Origin: Mercurialis annua | Taxonomy: Eukaryota; Streptophyta; Magnoliopsida; Malpighiales; Euphorbiaceae | DNA length: 64,000 nucleotides | Direction: 5' to 3' | NCBI RefSeq assembly: GCF_937616625.2 | Contig: NC_065570.1 | Location: 21,228,046 to 21,292,045 of the forward strand | Part shown: in pieces, positions 13,441 to 24,679 of the stretch | How the letters are laid out: the number at the start of each line of letters is the position of its first letter | Numbering within the stretch: the first letter of the stretch is position 1 | The notes under the pieces: generated by a model | The model's database searches: none | What the model saw: the letters and a program-made list of their open reading frames with translations, nothing else | What the model was told of the DNA's origin: nothing | Made by a program: the position numbers and the translations under genes

Positions 13441-14275
13441 TAAAACATTTGTAAATTCGAAAAAAATATTTGAATAAAATTTCCATCCTTTCAAAATTGA
13501 GAGCTCAACTTAATCCAACAGCTAAACGGTAATTTAGAACTCAAGTGAGAAATCTTTGATTTCAAACATCTATTCCGTAAATCCCAAAAATTTAAAATGC
13601 TGACATACTACATCATGATAAAATAACTTCAACGTTAAATTCTTAAAATAATGGCTCATCTCATAAAATATCATTTTGAAATCATCGCTTGTAAACACCA
13701 AGCCAAACATAATATTTCAAAATACAAGAATTTCTTTTTACTGGTAACTCAACAAAAAATCAAACTTTTTAAGAATTTAAAACCAAACTTCTCTTATGAT
13801 TCTGTGTCGAAATACAAATCAGAATAAAGTATATAGCACACAACAATTACGGCCAAATCAAAATTGTACTACCATATAATTCATCTTTATTTAAAACCAT
13901 TAATGACATAAAGCCAAAGTTTTTCAAACAACATCATACCCAAGTATGAATATAGAAAACATCATCAATAAAAGATTTCCCGAGAAATCAGAAGCAATTA
14001 AAATCACCCAAGTGAAATAACTTCAACATGATAAAACACAGCAAGTAACATCCAAGTGAATAAAATTGTTTATCATAGCATCAACACCAAATAAAGACTG
14101 ACAGACATCACCTATAGGATGTAGGCTGAAAGTTTGAAAATAAAAGACGACGTTTTAAAAGACAAGACCCAAATCCTAATTCTGCAGTAGTTCCAATGAT
14201 ACGACACAAACTTATCATGCCAAAATAATAAACACTTAACATTTAACATGCATAAGGCCTTGGTTTGAGACCAAA

Positions 14276-14287
14276 GCTCTGATACCA
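14276..14287 (-). other. Primer binding site of L1 (tRNA-iMet)
   Basis: On the minus strand TGGTATCAGAGC, the usual plant tRNA-iMet primer match, lies four bases after the 5' LTR end. It fixes the minus orientation of the element. Confidence 0.93.
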
Positions 14288-14881
14288 AGTTTGTTACGAC
14301 CCATTTTCATGAATCGCGACCGGCGCTAGGGTATGGGTATGGTTGTACCGAAACACGTAGCTAGCCTTGCGGATAACCAACAATTACATAACCCTGCAAG
14401 AAACCAATGCTCGGGGGCAACTGAGACTTCAGCCTAGTTCTAGCAGTTCATAAAATACAACATTTATATAATAATTGTTCGATCAATTTTGAGTCATAGC
14501 ATAAATATTTAATAATCCAATTTATTATATTAAAGCCAAAACAATTAAATCAGTATAATAATTCTGATAACAAGTATTAGACAAATACGACTTCTAATTC
14601 TACTGCGGTATAAGAACAAAATCAGTTTAATAAACTTTATTAAGTAAAGTAAAACCTCCGAGGAAATAAAGAATCGGAGAGCAATTGACTCGCTCATATC
14701 ATAACCCTGGAAAAATTGGGAAAACAACGGGGTCAGATATACTGAGATGAGTTCATACCACTATTTACATTTATCAAGTGGAAAACCTTTAAAACCGTTT
14801 AATACATTTAATAATAACATTACGTATAATAGTTGGAACCCTAATCCACAATACTAAATATAACCATAATCTGATAGGCCT

Positions 14882-15006
14882 GGTCCCGAGAGCTGAGCTA
14901 CATCGAGTTACCACTGACCATTCTTAATCCATAACCAGAGTCCCGAGAGCTGAGCTACACCAAATTACTCTACTGGTCCCGAGAGCTATGCTCACACCGA
15001 GTTACC
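14882..15006 (-). repeat. Triple repeat cassette in the L1 5' LTR
   Basis: Three units around GTCCCGAGAGCTGAGCTAC, equivalent to 7538-7662, in the same place relative to the conserved hairpin. Confidence 0.8.
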
Positions 15007-15054
15007 ACCACATATCACATACCTTATCTAGATCAATACTGGTGCGCACGCAGT

Positions 15055-15073
15055 CCTAATGATGCCCATTAGG
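15055..15073 (-). other. Conserved LTR stem-loop, L1 5' LTR
   Basis: Arms CCTAATG/CATTAGG with loop ATGCC, preceded by the palindrome GTGCGCAC and GCAGT. Identical in arm sequence to L2 and L3. Confidence 0.7.
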
Positions 15074-16781
15074 TAGCATGTTCCAACTAAGAGCCATAAT
15101 AGAAAAACAGTTCGCAGTTGTACGTATACGATATATATAGATATTAAAATAACAATTTACTTAATAAAGCGGTAAATAGTAAGTGCAAACTCATTGCTTG
15201 CTAATCCACGTGAAAACTCCTGGCAAGCAACCTAGACTCGGTTCGCCTCAAAAGCACGAACAATCGACGAGTCTAAGCAAATGTAAAATTGTTATTAAAA
15301 CGGACCCTAACTCTAGAGAGTACTAGACACCACATAGGACTAGCACAAACAACAAGTGAAGGTAAAGCCAACCAGAGTAAACATAGTACTCAATTAATTA
15401 ATAAACCACACAAGTCAAGTCTATTAAGTTCCTGCTTTCAAATTCATTTCATAAAATATTATTTAAAACAATTATTAAATAATAAACCAAGTAATTTCCA
15501 AATAGTGGGTTAGCGGAATTACCGGTAACTACCAAGCTAACCTCACATGTTGGGTGACCCAAGTCTAACCCGACCCAACCATTTTATCAAAATATAAACC
15601 ATAGTTTATAATTTCAAGATATGATTTGATAAAATAATAATTGCAAGCGGAACTCAATATCTATAGCGAAAAGTAACCTTTAGTTACCGACAAATCTTAA
15701 TTAAATTAATTTTAAGAAAACATCATAAAGTCGAAACGTAACTTTAACCAACTTGGCACCTTAAGCCAATAATTTCAAAATAATAATTACCCAAGTAATT
15801 TTCCTAATGATGATTGTAAAACAATCAACTCTTTCAAATACAATTATCAAAACGATCCAATTATAATCCAAACAAACATTATTTTTAGATTTAAATCACT
15901 ATAAACGATTAGCAATTTAGTAGCCGAATCGGCAAAGAAACTTTGATTTCAAAATCGGTTTTTACCAAGCCAATAATTCAGAATAAACATGCTAACATCT
16001 CTTTGAATAAACAACTTGAATTAAGAAAGACGAACAGCCATAAGCATGGATTCTAAAACTGTCACCAACAACCAAATCAAAAAGGAATAAAATCAAACTT
16101 GCACCTCAACCACCAATAACCATATTAATATTCTGATCTCAACTAAACAACAATCTCAGTTAATATACACTCAAAACAAAAGTGAGCAATCAACAGGGAC
16201 AATGTCATGACCGAACCGAACCATCGCTACGTACAACAAACAATGAGATCAATAGCAGTAAAGCCAGATACTGATAAGAACAACACGTAGCAGTTTAATA
16301 ATCCTAAGGAACAACATGAATGACACCAGGTTAAGGTTGGGCAATTTGGCCTCAACCGCAATAAGAAATTCTGCCAATGCTTGGGTCAAAACTCAAAACA
16401 AATAATCAAGCAATGATTTCATAATAGTAACACATGTATATAAGAAATCACGAATAAATCGGCAGCAATTATAAAGTCAGAAATCGCAGTCAACGAACAT
16501 GGAACAAGAAACCACAGTGACATTAAAAGCAAGAGAATTCGAACGTACCGATTAAAGACAACCATGCCCTAATGACTTCTGAGATGAAACGGTTCAGATT
16601 ATACGTGATAGAATATTCTCACACGATGCTAGGACAATAAGAGTAACGAATTATGAACGAATAGAACAATAACAAATGAATACACGAATGAAACGAGAAG
16701 CAAATCACTTACCGGAATCCAAAAGATAATGAGAGGGATGAAAAGTTATGATCTCTGAGTGTTTTTATCAATGAGAGTCGA

Positions 16782-16840
16782 CTAGGGTTTTAAGAAAACA
16801 AAAGAAAGAGAGTTTGGTTGAGCTATTGGGTCTATTTATA
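16782..16840 (-). promoter_or_regulatory. Promoter of L1: TATA box and telo-box
   Basis: On the minus strand TATAAATA (16833-16840) is followed about 45 bp downstream by AAACCCTAG (16782-16790), a telo-box-like motif known from plant 5' regions. Transcription would start near the telo-box and run toward lower coordinates. The same TATA then telo-box order is seen in L3 and L5. Confidence 0.7.
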
Positions 16841-16863
16841 GACCCCACGATAATTATCAGAAC

Positions 16864-16980
16864 AGGGCGCGATGGAAGGCGCGTGGCGAGGCGCGACGGG
16901 TCATCGCGCCCTCTTCAAATTTTCAAAACAGGGCGCGACGCGAGGGACGTTGGCCTTGCCTCGCCTTCCGTCGCGCCCTG
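16864..16980 (-). repeat. GC-rich stem-loop pair upstream of the L1 TATA box
   Basis: Two long-armed inverted repeats. AGGGCGCGATG (16864-16874) pairs with 16902-16912 around a 27-base loop. CAGGGCGCGACG (16929-16940) pairs with 16969-16980 around a 28-base loop. They occupy the place held by short dyad arrays in L2, L3 and L5. Confidence 0.8.
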
Positions 16981-17148
16981 CAGGCATAATATATAAAACA
17001 GGCCCGAAACGGGCCCCGAGCCCGTCGACGAAGCGAATCTGATTCCGAACATCAAAAATGGACTACTCGAGCCTAAACACGCGAGATACGGAAGATAAAA
17101 CGAACGAACAACCATCGGAAACATAAACAGAAAACACGGGGTATTACA

Positions 17149-19265
17149 CCTTTTTAGCGATTTAAGCCAAACGTTTAGAAACGTTACGAAACAAATCTAA
17201 AAATTTCACCTTTTTAGCGATTTAAGCCAAATGTTTAAAACGTTACAAAACCAATCCAAACTTTTAAACGTTATGAAAAAAATCCAAATGTTTCACCTTT
17301 TATGCGATTTACAAACGTTACGAAACAAATCCAAACGTTTTTCCTTTTTATCAATTTAAGCAAAACATTTAAAGCGTTACGAAACCTATCCAAACGTTTA
17401 AAACATTACGAAACAAATCCAAACGTTTTCCCTTTTCCGCGATTTAAGCCAAACGTTTACAAACGTTACAAAACAAATCCAAATGTTTTACCTTTTTAGT
17501 GGTTTAAGCCAAACCTTCAAAACGTTACGAAGCCAATCCAAAAGTTTAAAACATTAGGAAACAAATCTACACTTTTCACCTTTTTAGCGATTTAATCCAA
17601 TCATTTACAAACGTTACGAAACAAATCCAAATGTTTCACCTTGCCACACGTTTAATGCGTTACGAAATCAATCCAAATGTTTAAAAAGTTATAAAATAAA
17701 TCCAAACGTTTCACCTTTTTAGCGATTTAAGACAAATATTTACAAACGTTACAAAACCAATCCAAATGTTTCCCCTTTTATCAATTTAAGCCAAACGTTT
17801 AAAACGTTATGAAAACAATCCAAATTTTAAAATGTTACAAAACAAATCCAAATGTTTCCCCTTTTTAGCGATTTAAGCTAAACGTTTACAAACTTTACGA
17901 AACAAATCCAAACGTTTCACCTTTTTAGCTGTTTAAGCCAAATGTTTAAAACGTTACGAAACCAATCCAAACGTTTAAAACGTTATTAAAAAAATCCACA
18001 CGTTTCACCTTTTTAGCGATTTAAGGTAAACGTTTGCAAACGTTACGAAACAAATACAAATGTTTCACCTTTATAGCGATTTAAGCCAAACGTTTAAAAA
18101 CGTTACGAAACCAATCCAAACGTTTTACCTTTTTAGCGATTTAAGCTAAACGTTTAAAACGTTATGAAACCAATCCAAACGTTTTAAACTTTACGAAACA
18201 AATCCAAATGTTTCACCTTTTTAGCGATTTGGGCCAAATATTTACCAACGTTACAAAAGAAATCCAAATGTTTCCCCTTTCATCAATTTAAGCCAAACGT
18301 TTAAAACGTTATGAAACATGTCCAAACATTTAAAACATTACGAAACAAATCCAAAAGGTTCCCCTTTTTCAGCGATTTAAGCGAAATGTTTATAAACGTT
18401 ACGAAACAAATCCAAACGTTTCACCTTTTTAGCGGTTTAAGCCAAACGTTTAAAACGTTACAAAACCAATCCAAACATTTAGAACGTTTCGAAACAAATC
18501 CACACGTTTCACCTTTTTAGCGATTTAAGCCAAACATTTACAAACGTTACGAAATAAATCCAAATGTTTTAACTTTTTAGCGATTTAAGCCAAACGTTTA
18601 GAAACGTTACGAAATAAATCCAAATGTTTCACCTTTTTAGCGATTTACAAACGTTACAGAAATCCTAACGTTTTTCTTTTTTATCAGTTTAAGACAAACA
18701 TTTAAAGCGTTAAGAAACCAATCCAAACGTTTAAAACGTTACGAAACAAATCCAAACATTTCCCCTTTTTATCGATTTAAGCCAAACGTTTAGAAACGTT
18801 ACGAAACAAATATAAAAGTTTCATCTTTTTAGCGATGTAAGCCAAATGTATAAAACGTTACGAAACCAATTCAAACTTTTAAAACGTTATGAAAAGAATC
18901 CAAATGTTTCACCTTTTTCGCGATTTACAAACGTTACGAAACAAATCCAAAGGTTTTGCTTTTTTTTATCAATTTAAGCCAAACATTTAAAGCGTGACAA
19001 AACCAATCCAAACGTTTAAAACATTACGAAACAAATGCAAACGTTTATCCTTTTCAGCGGTTTAAGTCAAACGTTTACGAAAGTTACAAAACAAATCCAA
19101 ATGTTTTACCTTTTTAGCGGTTTAAGCCAAACCTTCAAAACGTTACGAAACCAATCCAAAAGTTTAAAACATTACGAAACAAATCTACACGTTTAACCTT
19201 TTTAGAAATTTAATCCAATCATTTACAAACGTTACGAAACAAATCCAAATGTTTCACCTTGCCAC
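17149..19265. repeat. Satellite array, block B
   Basis: The first five bases are the right CCTTT duplication of L1. The same 60/88-bp satellite continues. It contains a large tandem duplication: the variant junction CACCTTGCCAC occurs at about 17638 and again at 19255-19265, about 1.62 kb apart. The first copy is an empty-site paralogue of the L3 insertion. Confidence 0.93.
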
Positions 19266-19862
19266 TGTCACGATCCATTTTCATGAATCGTGACTGGCGC
19301 TAGGGCATGGGTAATATAGTACCAACACCCATAGCTAATCTTCATTATAACATACAATTCAATTAAACCTACAGAAAACCAATGCTCGGGGGCAACCGAG
19401 ACTTCAGCCTAATTCTAGCAGTTGTAATATTCAATAATTTATACAACATGCTTATCCAATTCTGAGTCTAAAAATAGGCATAACATAAACCAGTGTAAAT
19501 AATGTAACATGCCAGAGCAATATAACTAGTCGGACCAATCCGACAAATATCTGTAATAATAATAAAGACGTCTTGTCAACTACTGCGGTCTAAGAATAAA
19601 ATAGTTTGATAGTTCTACTAAAATAAATGGAACCTCCGAGGAAAAGTAAATGCGGAGATCACCAGACTCTCTCAGATCGTAACCTTGGGAAAAATTGGGA
19701 AAACAACGGGGTCAGATATACTGAGATGAGTTTATACCACTATCTACATTTATTAAGTGGAAAACCTTTAAAACCGTTTAAAACATTTAATAATGATATT
19801 ACGAATAATAGTTGGAACCCTAATCCACAATTCTAAATAATAAACATAATCCAATAGGCCTA

Positions 19863-19986
19863 GTCCCGAGAGCTGAGCTACACCGAGTTACCACCGACCA
19901 CACTTTACCATATCTAGAGTCCCGAGAGCTGTGCTACACCGAGTTACACTATTTGGTCCCGAGAGCTACGCTCACACCGAGTTACC
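19863..19986 (-). repeat. Triple repeat cassette in L3
   Basis: Three copies around GTCCCGAGAGCTGAGCTAC and ACCGAGTTAC, as in L1 and L2. Confidence 0.8.
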
Positions 19987-20034
19987 ACATTTCCATAAAT
20001 ACCTTACCCAGATCATTACCGGTGCGCACGCAGT

Positions 20035-20053
20035 CCTAATGATGCCCATTAGG
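20035..20053 (-). other. Conserved LTR stem-loop, L3
   Basis: Arms CCTAATG/CATTAGG, loop ATGCC, preceded by ACCGGTGCGCACGCAGT. Confidence 0.7.
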
Positions 20054-20694
20054 TAGCATGTTCCAACCAAGAGTCATAATATAAAAACAGTTCGAAATAC
20101 ACGTACAGTATATATATTTAATATTAAAATAATAATTCACTTAATAAAGCGGTAAATAGTAAGTACAAACTCACTGCTTGCTAATCCACGTGATAACCGG
20201 CAAGCAACTAATCCTGGTTCGCCTCTTAAGCACGAACAGTAGACGGGTCTAGACAAATAAAATAATTATTAAAAACAGACCCTAACTCTAGAGAGTACTA
20301 GACACCATATAGGACTAGCACAAATAACACGTCAGAATTTAACAATCCAACACAACACCAAAAATACCCAATAGATAATAAAGCCCAATTAAAACAAGTC
20401 TATTGAGTTCTCGCTTAAAATCCGATTTACAAATATTATTTAATAATCTTTAAATAATAATTAATTTCCAAATAGTGGGTTAGCCGAGTTACCAATAACT
20501 ACCAAGCTAACCTCACTTGTCGGGTGAACCAAGTCTAACCCGACTCAAAACGTTTATCAATTATAACCCTAGTTTATATTTATAAAATAATTCAAGAAAA
20601 TAGTAATCCATTTTAATAGCGGAACTCAATAACTTCAATTTTCAAGTAACCCAAGTTACAAACCAAAACTTAATTAAATAAGTCTTATTAAAGT

Positions 20695-20790
20695 TTAGGG
20701 ACTAAATTGTACTTTAGCCATTTAGGGACTAAATTGTACTTTAGCCAATTAGCGACTAAACTGTACTTTAACCAATTCGATTATCAAAAT
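20695..20790 (-). repeat. 27-bp tandem repeat in L3
   Basis: About three units of TAGGGACTAAATTGTACTTT followed by AGCCAAT. Related units occur in L2 (about 45159-45232) and L6 (about 63755-63825). A related dyad, GGCTAAATT-GT-AATTTAGCC, follows at 20877-20896. Confidence 0.85.
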
Positions 20791-21750
20791 CAATTTAATC
20801 ACCTTTGTTTATAATTAAAACAATATATAAAGTTATCAACCAAAAAACCACTTAATGAAGTTATAAAATATTCAAGGGCTAAATTGTAATTTAGCCACTT
20901 TGGTAATTGAAAACAAATATAATTACCAGAGTAATTATATTAACTTAAATTGTAACACTTAATGTTTATAATTACAAATTTATAAATCAATCAAAATTCA
21001 AAAGTTATTATTCTTAAAACAAAATCCATTTATAATTTAACCTTAAGCATTAAGTTGTTTTGAGAAAAACATGATGGTGATTATAGTGGCAATTTTGCCA
21101 TCCCCTTCATTCAAACAACACAAATCCACGCCATGTATGAATCTTTCAACAATACTCCATTGTTCTATCTACTGAGCATATATCCAAATCACAATTCGAA
21201 CTTAGATATTTAAACAACTTAGAGGCATGATCGTAAGCCAACAACAACCATTAATCAATACTAAACAAAGTCATAAACCCCATCACAGTAACGTGAAAAA
21301 AAGATTTGAAATTAATGAATTATCGACCGGAATTGATGGAAAAATCTTGACCCGTAAGCTTTAACTATTAATCACTAATCATGCCAATGGATTCATAGCC
21401 ATTAAACAAGAAACATCATGGACAAAAGAAAAAGAAATAATCGACAGAAACTCAAGGAAACAAAACAGATTATATATCAACATCAAAACGATAACCGTAC
21501 GGCGATTGAAACGGGATCGATAGCGTACAGTTTAGCGTAAACGAGATAGAAGGACGTAAGGAATTGAGTCTAGAACGTCTGAGATCAAGCGGAATCAATT
21601 TCGATCTAGAAACGAGAGAGAACGATCAAAAATACGGAAAGCCGTTCAAAAAAAAAACTGAAATCTGATGAACGAAGGAACTTAGCAGGACAGCAACTTT
21701 GACGGATGATTACAGCGTCGTTTCTCAGTGAAAACGGATGTTAAAGATGT

Positions 21751-21806
21751 CTAGGGTTTTTTTGTAGTGTGGAGAATAGATTAGGGTTGAATTTTAGGTA
21801 TTTAAG
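21751..21806 (-). promoter_or_regulatory. Putative promoter of L3: TATA-like box and telo-boxes
   Basis: On the minus strand a weak CTTAAATA box (about 21799-21806) is followed by CAACCCTAA (21781-21790) and AAAACCCTAG (21751-21760). The arrangement matches L1 and L5, though the TATA is less canonical. Confidence 0.5.
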
Positions 21807-21862
21807 TAGGTCGATTAGGTTAGAGATGAGTGACAAAAATGCCCCTTCGAACTGATATGGGT

Positions 21863-22062
21863 GTTCTCGAAAGAGAACAGCCATTTAAAGCTGGTTCTCG
21901 TTCGAGAACCCTGGTTTCGAACAAGAACCAGGCTTAAAACATTGAGTTCTCGTTCGAGAATTGGAATTCTCGAACGAGACTCAGCTCAAATGCTAATGTC
22001 TCATTCGAGAATTCCAATTCTCGAACGAGACCTAATGCAATTGAGTCAGGTCTCTTTCGAGA
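21863..22062 (-). repeat. Dyad array with CG-TT-CG core upstream of the L3 TATA
   Basis: Repeated inverted repeats such as GGTTCTCG-TT-CGAGAACC (21893-21910), with further copies built on TCTCGTTCGAGA and TCTCGAACGAGA up to 22062. Arms are 6-8 bp with a two-base centre. Compare the L2 array, whose arms differ but remain symmetric. Confidence 0.85.
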
Positions 22063-22244
22063 TCTGATTCAAGATAGTGGTTCAACCTTTTGGTTCAACC
22101 ACAAAATGATAGGAACCAAACGCGAACTCGAAAATTGAATCGAACCAAAAATTAATTTACAAATTGAACCGTCAAACCGAAAAAGAATCAATTAATTTCC
22201 GAAAACACATTAGAAAGAATTTGAAAATTTTCCGGGATATTACA

Positions 22245-23701
22245 GCCACACATTCAAAGCGTTCCGAAATCAATCCAAATGTTTAAAAAGTTACAAAACA
22301 AATCCAAACGTTTCACCTTTTTAGCTATTTAAGCCAAATATTTACAAACGTTACAAAAAAATACAAACGTTTCCCCTTTTATCAATTTAAGCCAAATGTT
22401 TAAAACGTTATGAAAACAATCCAAACTTTAAATTGTTACGAAACAAATCCAAACGTTTCCCGTTTTTAGCGATTTAAGCTAAACGTTTACAAATGTTACA
22501 AAACAAATCCAAACATTTCACCTTTTTAGCGGTTTAAGCCAAATGTTTAAATCGTTACGAAACCAATCCAAACGTTTAAAACGTTATAAAAAAATCCACA
22601 CGTTTCACCTTTTTAGCGATTTAAGCTAAATGTTTGCAAACGTTACGAAACAAATACAAACGTTTCACCTTTTTAGCGATTTAAGGCAAACGTTTAAAAA
22701 CGTTACGAAACAAAAACAAACGTTTTACCTTCTTAGCGATTTAAGCTAAATGTTTAAAACGTTATGAAACCAATCCAAACGTTTTAAACTTTACGAAACA
22801 AATTCAAATGTTTCACCGTTTTAGAAGTTTGGGCCAAATATTGACCAACGTTACAAAAGAAATCCAAACGTTTCCCCTTTCATCAATTTAAGCCAAACGT
22901 TTAAAACGTTATAAAACCTGTTCAAACATTTAAAACATTACGAAACAAATCCAAACATTTTCCCTTTTTCAGCTATTTAAGCCAATATTTATAAACGTTA
23001 CAAAACAAATCCAAACCTTTCACCTTTTTAGCTGTTTAAGCCAAACGTTTAAAACGTTACGAAACCAATCAAAACATTTAAAACGTTTCGAAACAAATCC
23101 ACACGTTTCACCTTTTTAGCAATTTAAGCCAAACATTTACAAACGTTACGAAATAAATCCAAACGTTTTAACATTTTAGCGATTTAAGCCGAACATTTAG
23201 AAACGTTGCGAAATAAATCCAAATGTTTCACCTTTTTAGCGATTTAAGCTAAACGTTTAAAACGTTACGAAACCAATCCAAACTTTTTAAACGTTGCGAA
23301 ACAAATCCAAATGTTTCATCTTTTTAGCGATTTAAGTCAAACGTTTATAAACGTTACGAAATAAATCCAAACGTTTCACCTTTTTAGCGATTTAAGACAA
23401 ACATTTAAAACATCATGAAACCAATCCAAATGTTTAAAACTTTACGAAACAAATCCAAACGTTTCACCTTTTTAACGATTTAAGCAAAATATTTACAAAC
23501 GTTACGAAACAACGCTAAACGTTTTACCTTTTTATAAATTTAAACAAAACGATTAAAATATTACGAATACTATCCAAACGTTACGAAACAAATCCAAACG
23601 TTTCACCTTTTTAGCGATTTTAGCCAAACATTTACAAACATTAAGAAACAAATCCAAATGTTTCCCCTTTTGATTAATTGAAGCTAAACGTTAGGAAACG
23701 T
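22245..23701. repeat. Satellite array, block C
   Basis: The first five bases are the right GCCAC duplication of L3 and the last five (23697-23701, AACGT) the left duplication of copia-1. The block aligns with about 36990-38330 in block D, showing it is part of a longer repeating unit. No gene. Confidence 0.93.
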
Positions 23702-24665
23702 TGTTGGTGCAGCGGGACGTGAGGGTCCGAATCGTATATTTCAATTCAAAATTGGAATTCCAACAATTCGGATCCAGAAATTGATCATATCAATAACAAA
23801 TGGATTGTCGTATCATTTAGTAATTAAAGCACGCATCTAGAAACCGTAAGAAGAATACCTATGTCGATTCTCCAACGATTCTTGTAGTCCTGATAGTACG
23901 GTGACCTCAAGCTCGTCCACACGAGTATGCGTCCGATTGAATCCTCGCCTTGAAATAATCTGCAAGAGTTCCTCTTGCCGAGCAACCCTAAGCTCAAACT
24001 CTCGCCTCGATTACGTCTTTGCTGGGATGTATGAAAAACTTTCTCCAAGCTTTTCTCTGATTGATGACTACTTGAACTCCTTCAAATATGCTCTCTTAAA
24101 TGTGTTATATTTAGAATGAGCAAAGGCAACCTCTATTTATAGGGTAGAGTTTTGCTTAAGAATGCAACACCTCACATGCTAGGTGTCACACACCAAGCAA
24201 AGGTGTTGCCACCATTCGACACCTCACATGCTAGGTGTCACACACCAAGCATATGTGTTGCCACCATCTGACACATCAGATGCTAGGTGTCACGCATCAA
24301 GCATTGGTGTTGCCACCTTCTGACACGTCGGATGCTAGGTGTCACACACAGAGACATACATGACATCATCACATGACAGGAGAATAAACAGAGGTGACGA
24401 TCTTTCCGGATAATGCGATGCCCTTATTCGTAGGACGCCATCGATCGTGAACGGTTATTTAGATCATTTGTATAATAGAATCTGTCACTCATATTCTCAA
24501 CGCCTTAAGAATAGATTCTATCACAATGTGATAAGGACAATATGCAATAAATAAACACTTAGTTGATGAGGCACTTAGTTCAAATAAAACATATATATCA
24601 TTGCTAATGGGATTTGTTTATACAAGTATAAATACAAAATGGCCCTAAGGCACATACTACTAACA
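23702..24665 (-). repeat. 3' LTR of copia-1, internally deleted
   Basis: 964 bp, from TGTTGGTGCAGC to CATACTACTAACA. Against the 2007-bp partner it lacks the stretch equivalent to about 30597-31638, with CA shared at the junction. Both LTRs are copied from one template at integration, so the loss came afterwards. The TATA box survives at 24134-24141 and the 52-bp repeats at about 24152-24352. Confidence 0.94.
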
Positions 24666-24676
24666 ATCTCCCACTT
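24666..24676 (-). other. Polypurine tract of copia-1
   Basis: On the minus strand AAGTGGGAGAT directly precedes the LTR start TGTTAGTAGT, as expected for second-strand priming. Confidence 0.8.
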
Positions 24677-24679
24677 GCA

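Larger units (their letters stand above)
9784..14291 (-). other. Non-coding interior of L1
   Basis: Between the LTRs there is no recognisable retroviral domain on either strand and the longest frames are about 100 codons. Several segments align, reverse-complemented, with the L2 interior (46645-51223). One example is the block around 12170-12240, with its counterpart near 48810-48900. Conservation without coding capacity is the LARD signature: sequence kept for packaging or reverse transcription while the proteins come from elsewhere. Two internal oddities are listed separately: a second PPT/LTR boundary and an LTR-like segment. Confidence 0.85.
6948..17148 (-). mobile_element. L1: LARD-like non-autonomous Ty3/gypsy-type LTR retrotransposon
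   Basis: A complete 10.2-kb insertion with two LTRs of 2836 and 2857 bp, a 4508-bp interior and a CCTTT duplication. It reads on the minus strand: the LTR starts TGTAATACCCC and ends GGTCGTAACA, followed by a primer site matching plant tRNA-iMet, and a purine tract lies before the 3' LTR. The interior has no gag, protease, integrase or RT, only short frames. Long LTRs with a conserved non-coding interior match the LARD class of plant elements. The GAGGACGAAT motif before the purine tract is common in Ty3/gypsy elements, so I infer a chromovirus-like helper. The LTRs differ by a few percent and a 21-bp indel, so it is older than L2. Confidence 0.92.
14292..17148 (-). repeat. 5' LTR of L1
   Basis: The upstream LTR on the minus strand, 2857 bp. 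Its plus-strand ends are TGTTACGACCC and GGGGTATTACA. It has an intact TATA box, a telo-box and the GC-rich stem-loop cluster, so it is the better preserved promoter copy of the pair. Confidence 0.94.
19266..22244 (-). mobile_element. L3: solo LTR of the L family
   Basis: A 2979-bp LTR from TGTCACGATCC to GGGATATTACA, flanked by GCCAC on both sides (19261-19265 and 22245-22249), without interior or partner. It is the product of recombination between two LTRs. Its internal modules resemble the L2 LTR most closely (CG-TT-CG dyads, 27-bp repeats, triple cassette). The uninterrupted paralogous site at 17638-17650 confirms the boundaries. A frame at 19627-19836 runs antisense to the element through the conserved block and is not a credible gene. 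Confidence 0.94.

Noticed and set aside
19627..19836. Antisense frame starting MEPPRK, also at 46074-46286 and 53702-53914
   Set aside because: It follows a highly conserved LTR block, but indels between families shift the frame and it lies antisense to the element.
23824..24119. Paired frames in the copia-1 LTRs (also 30042-30337)
   Set aside because: LTR R/U5 sequence present in both LTRs; no domain, and frames on both strands overlap.
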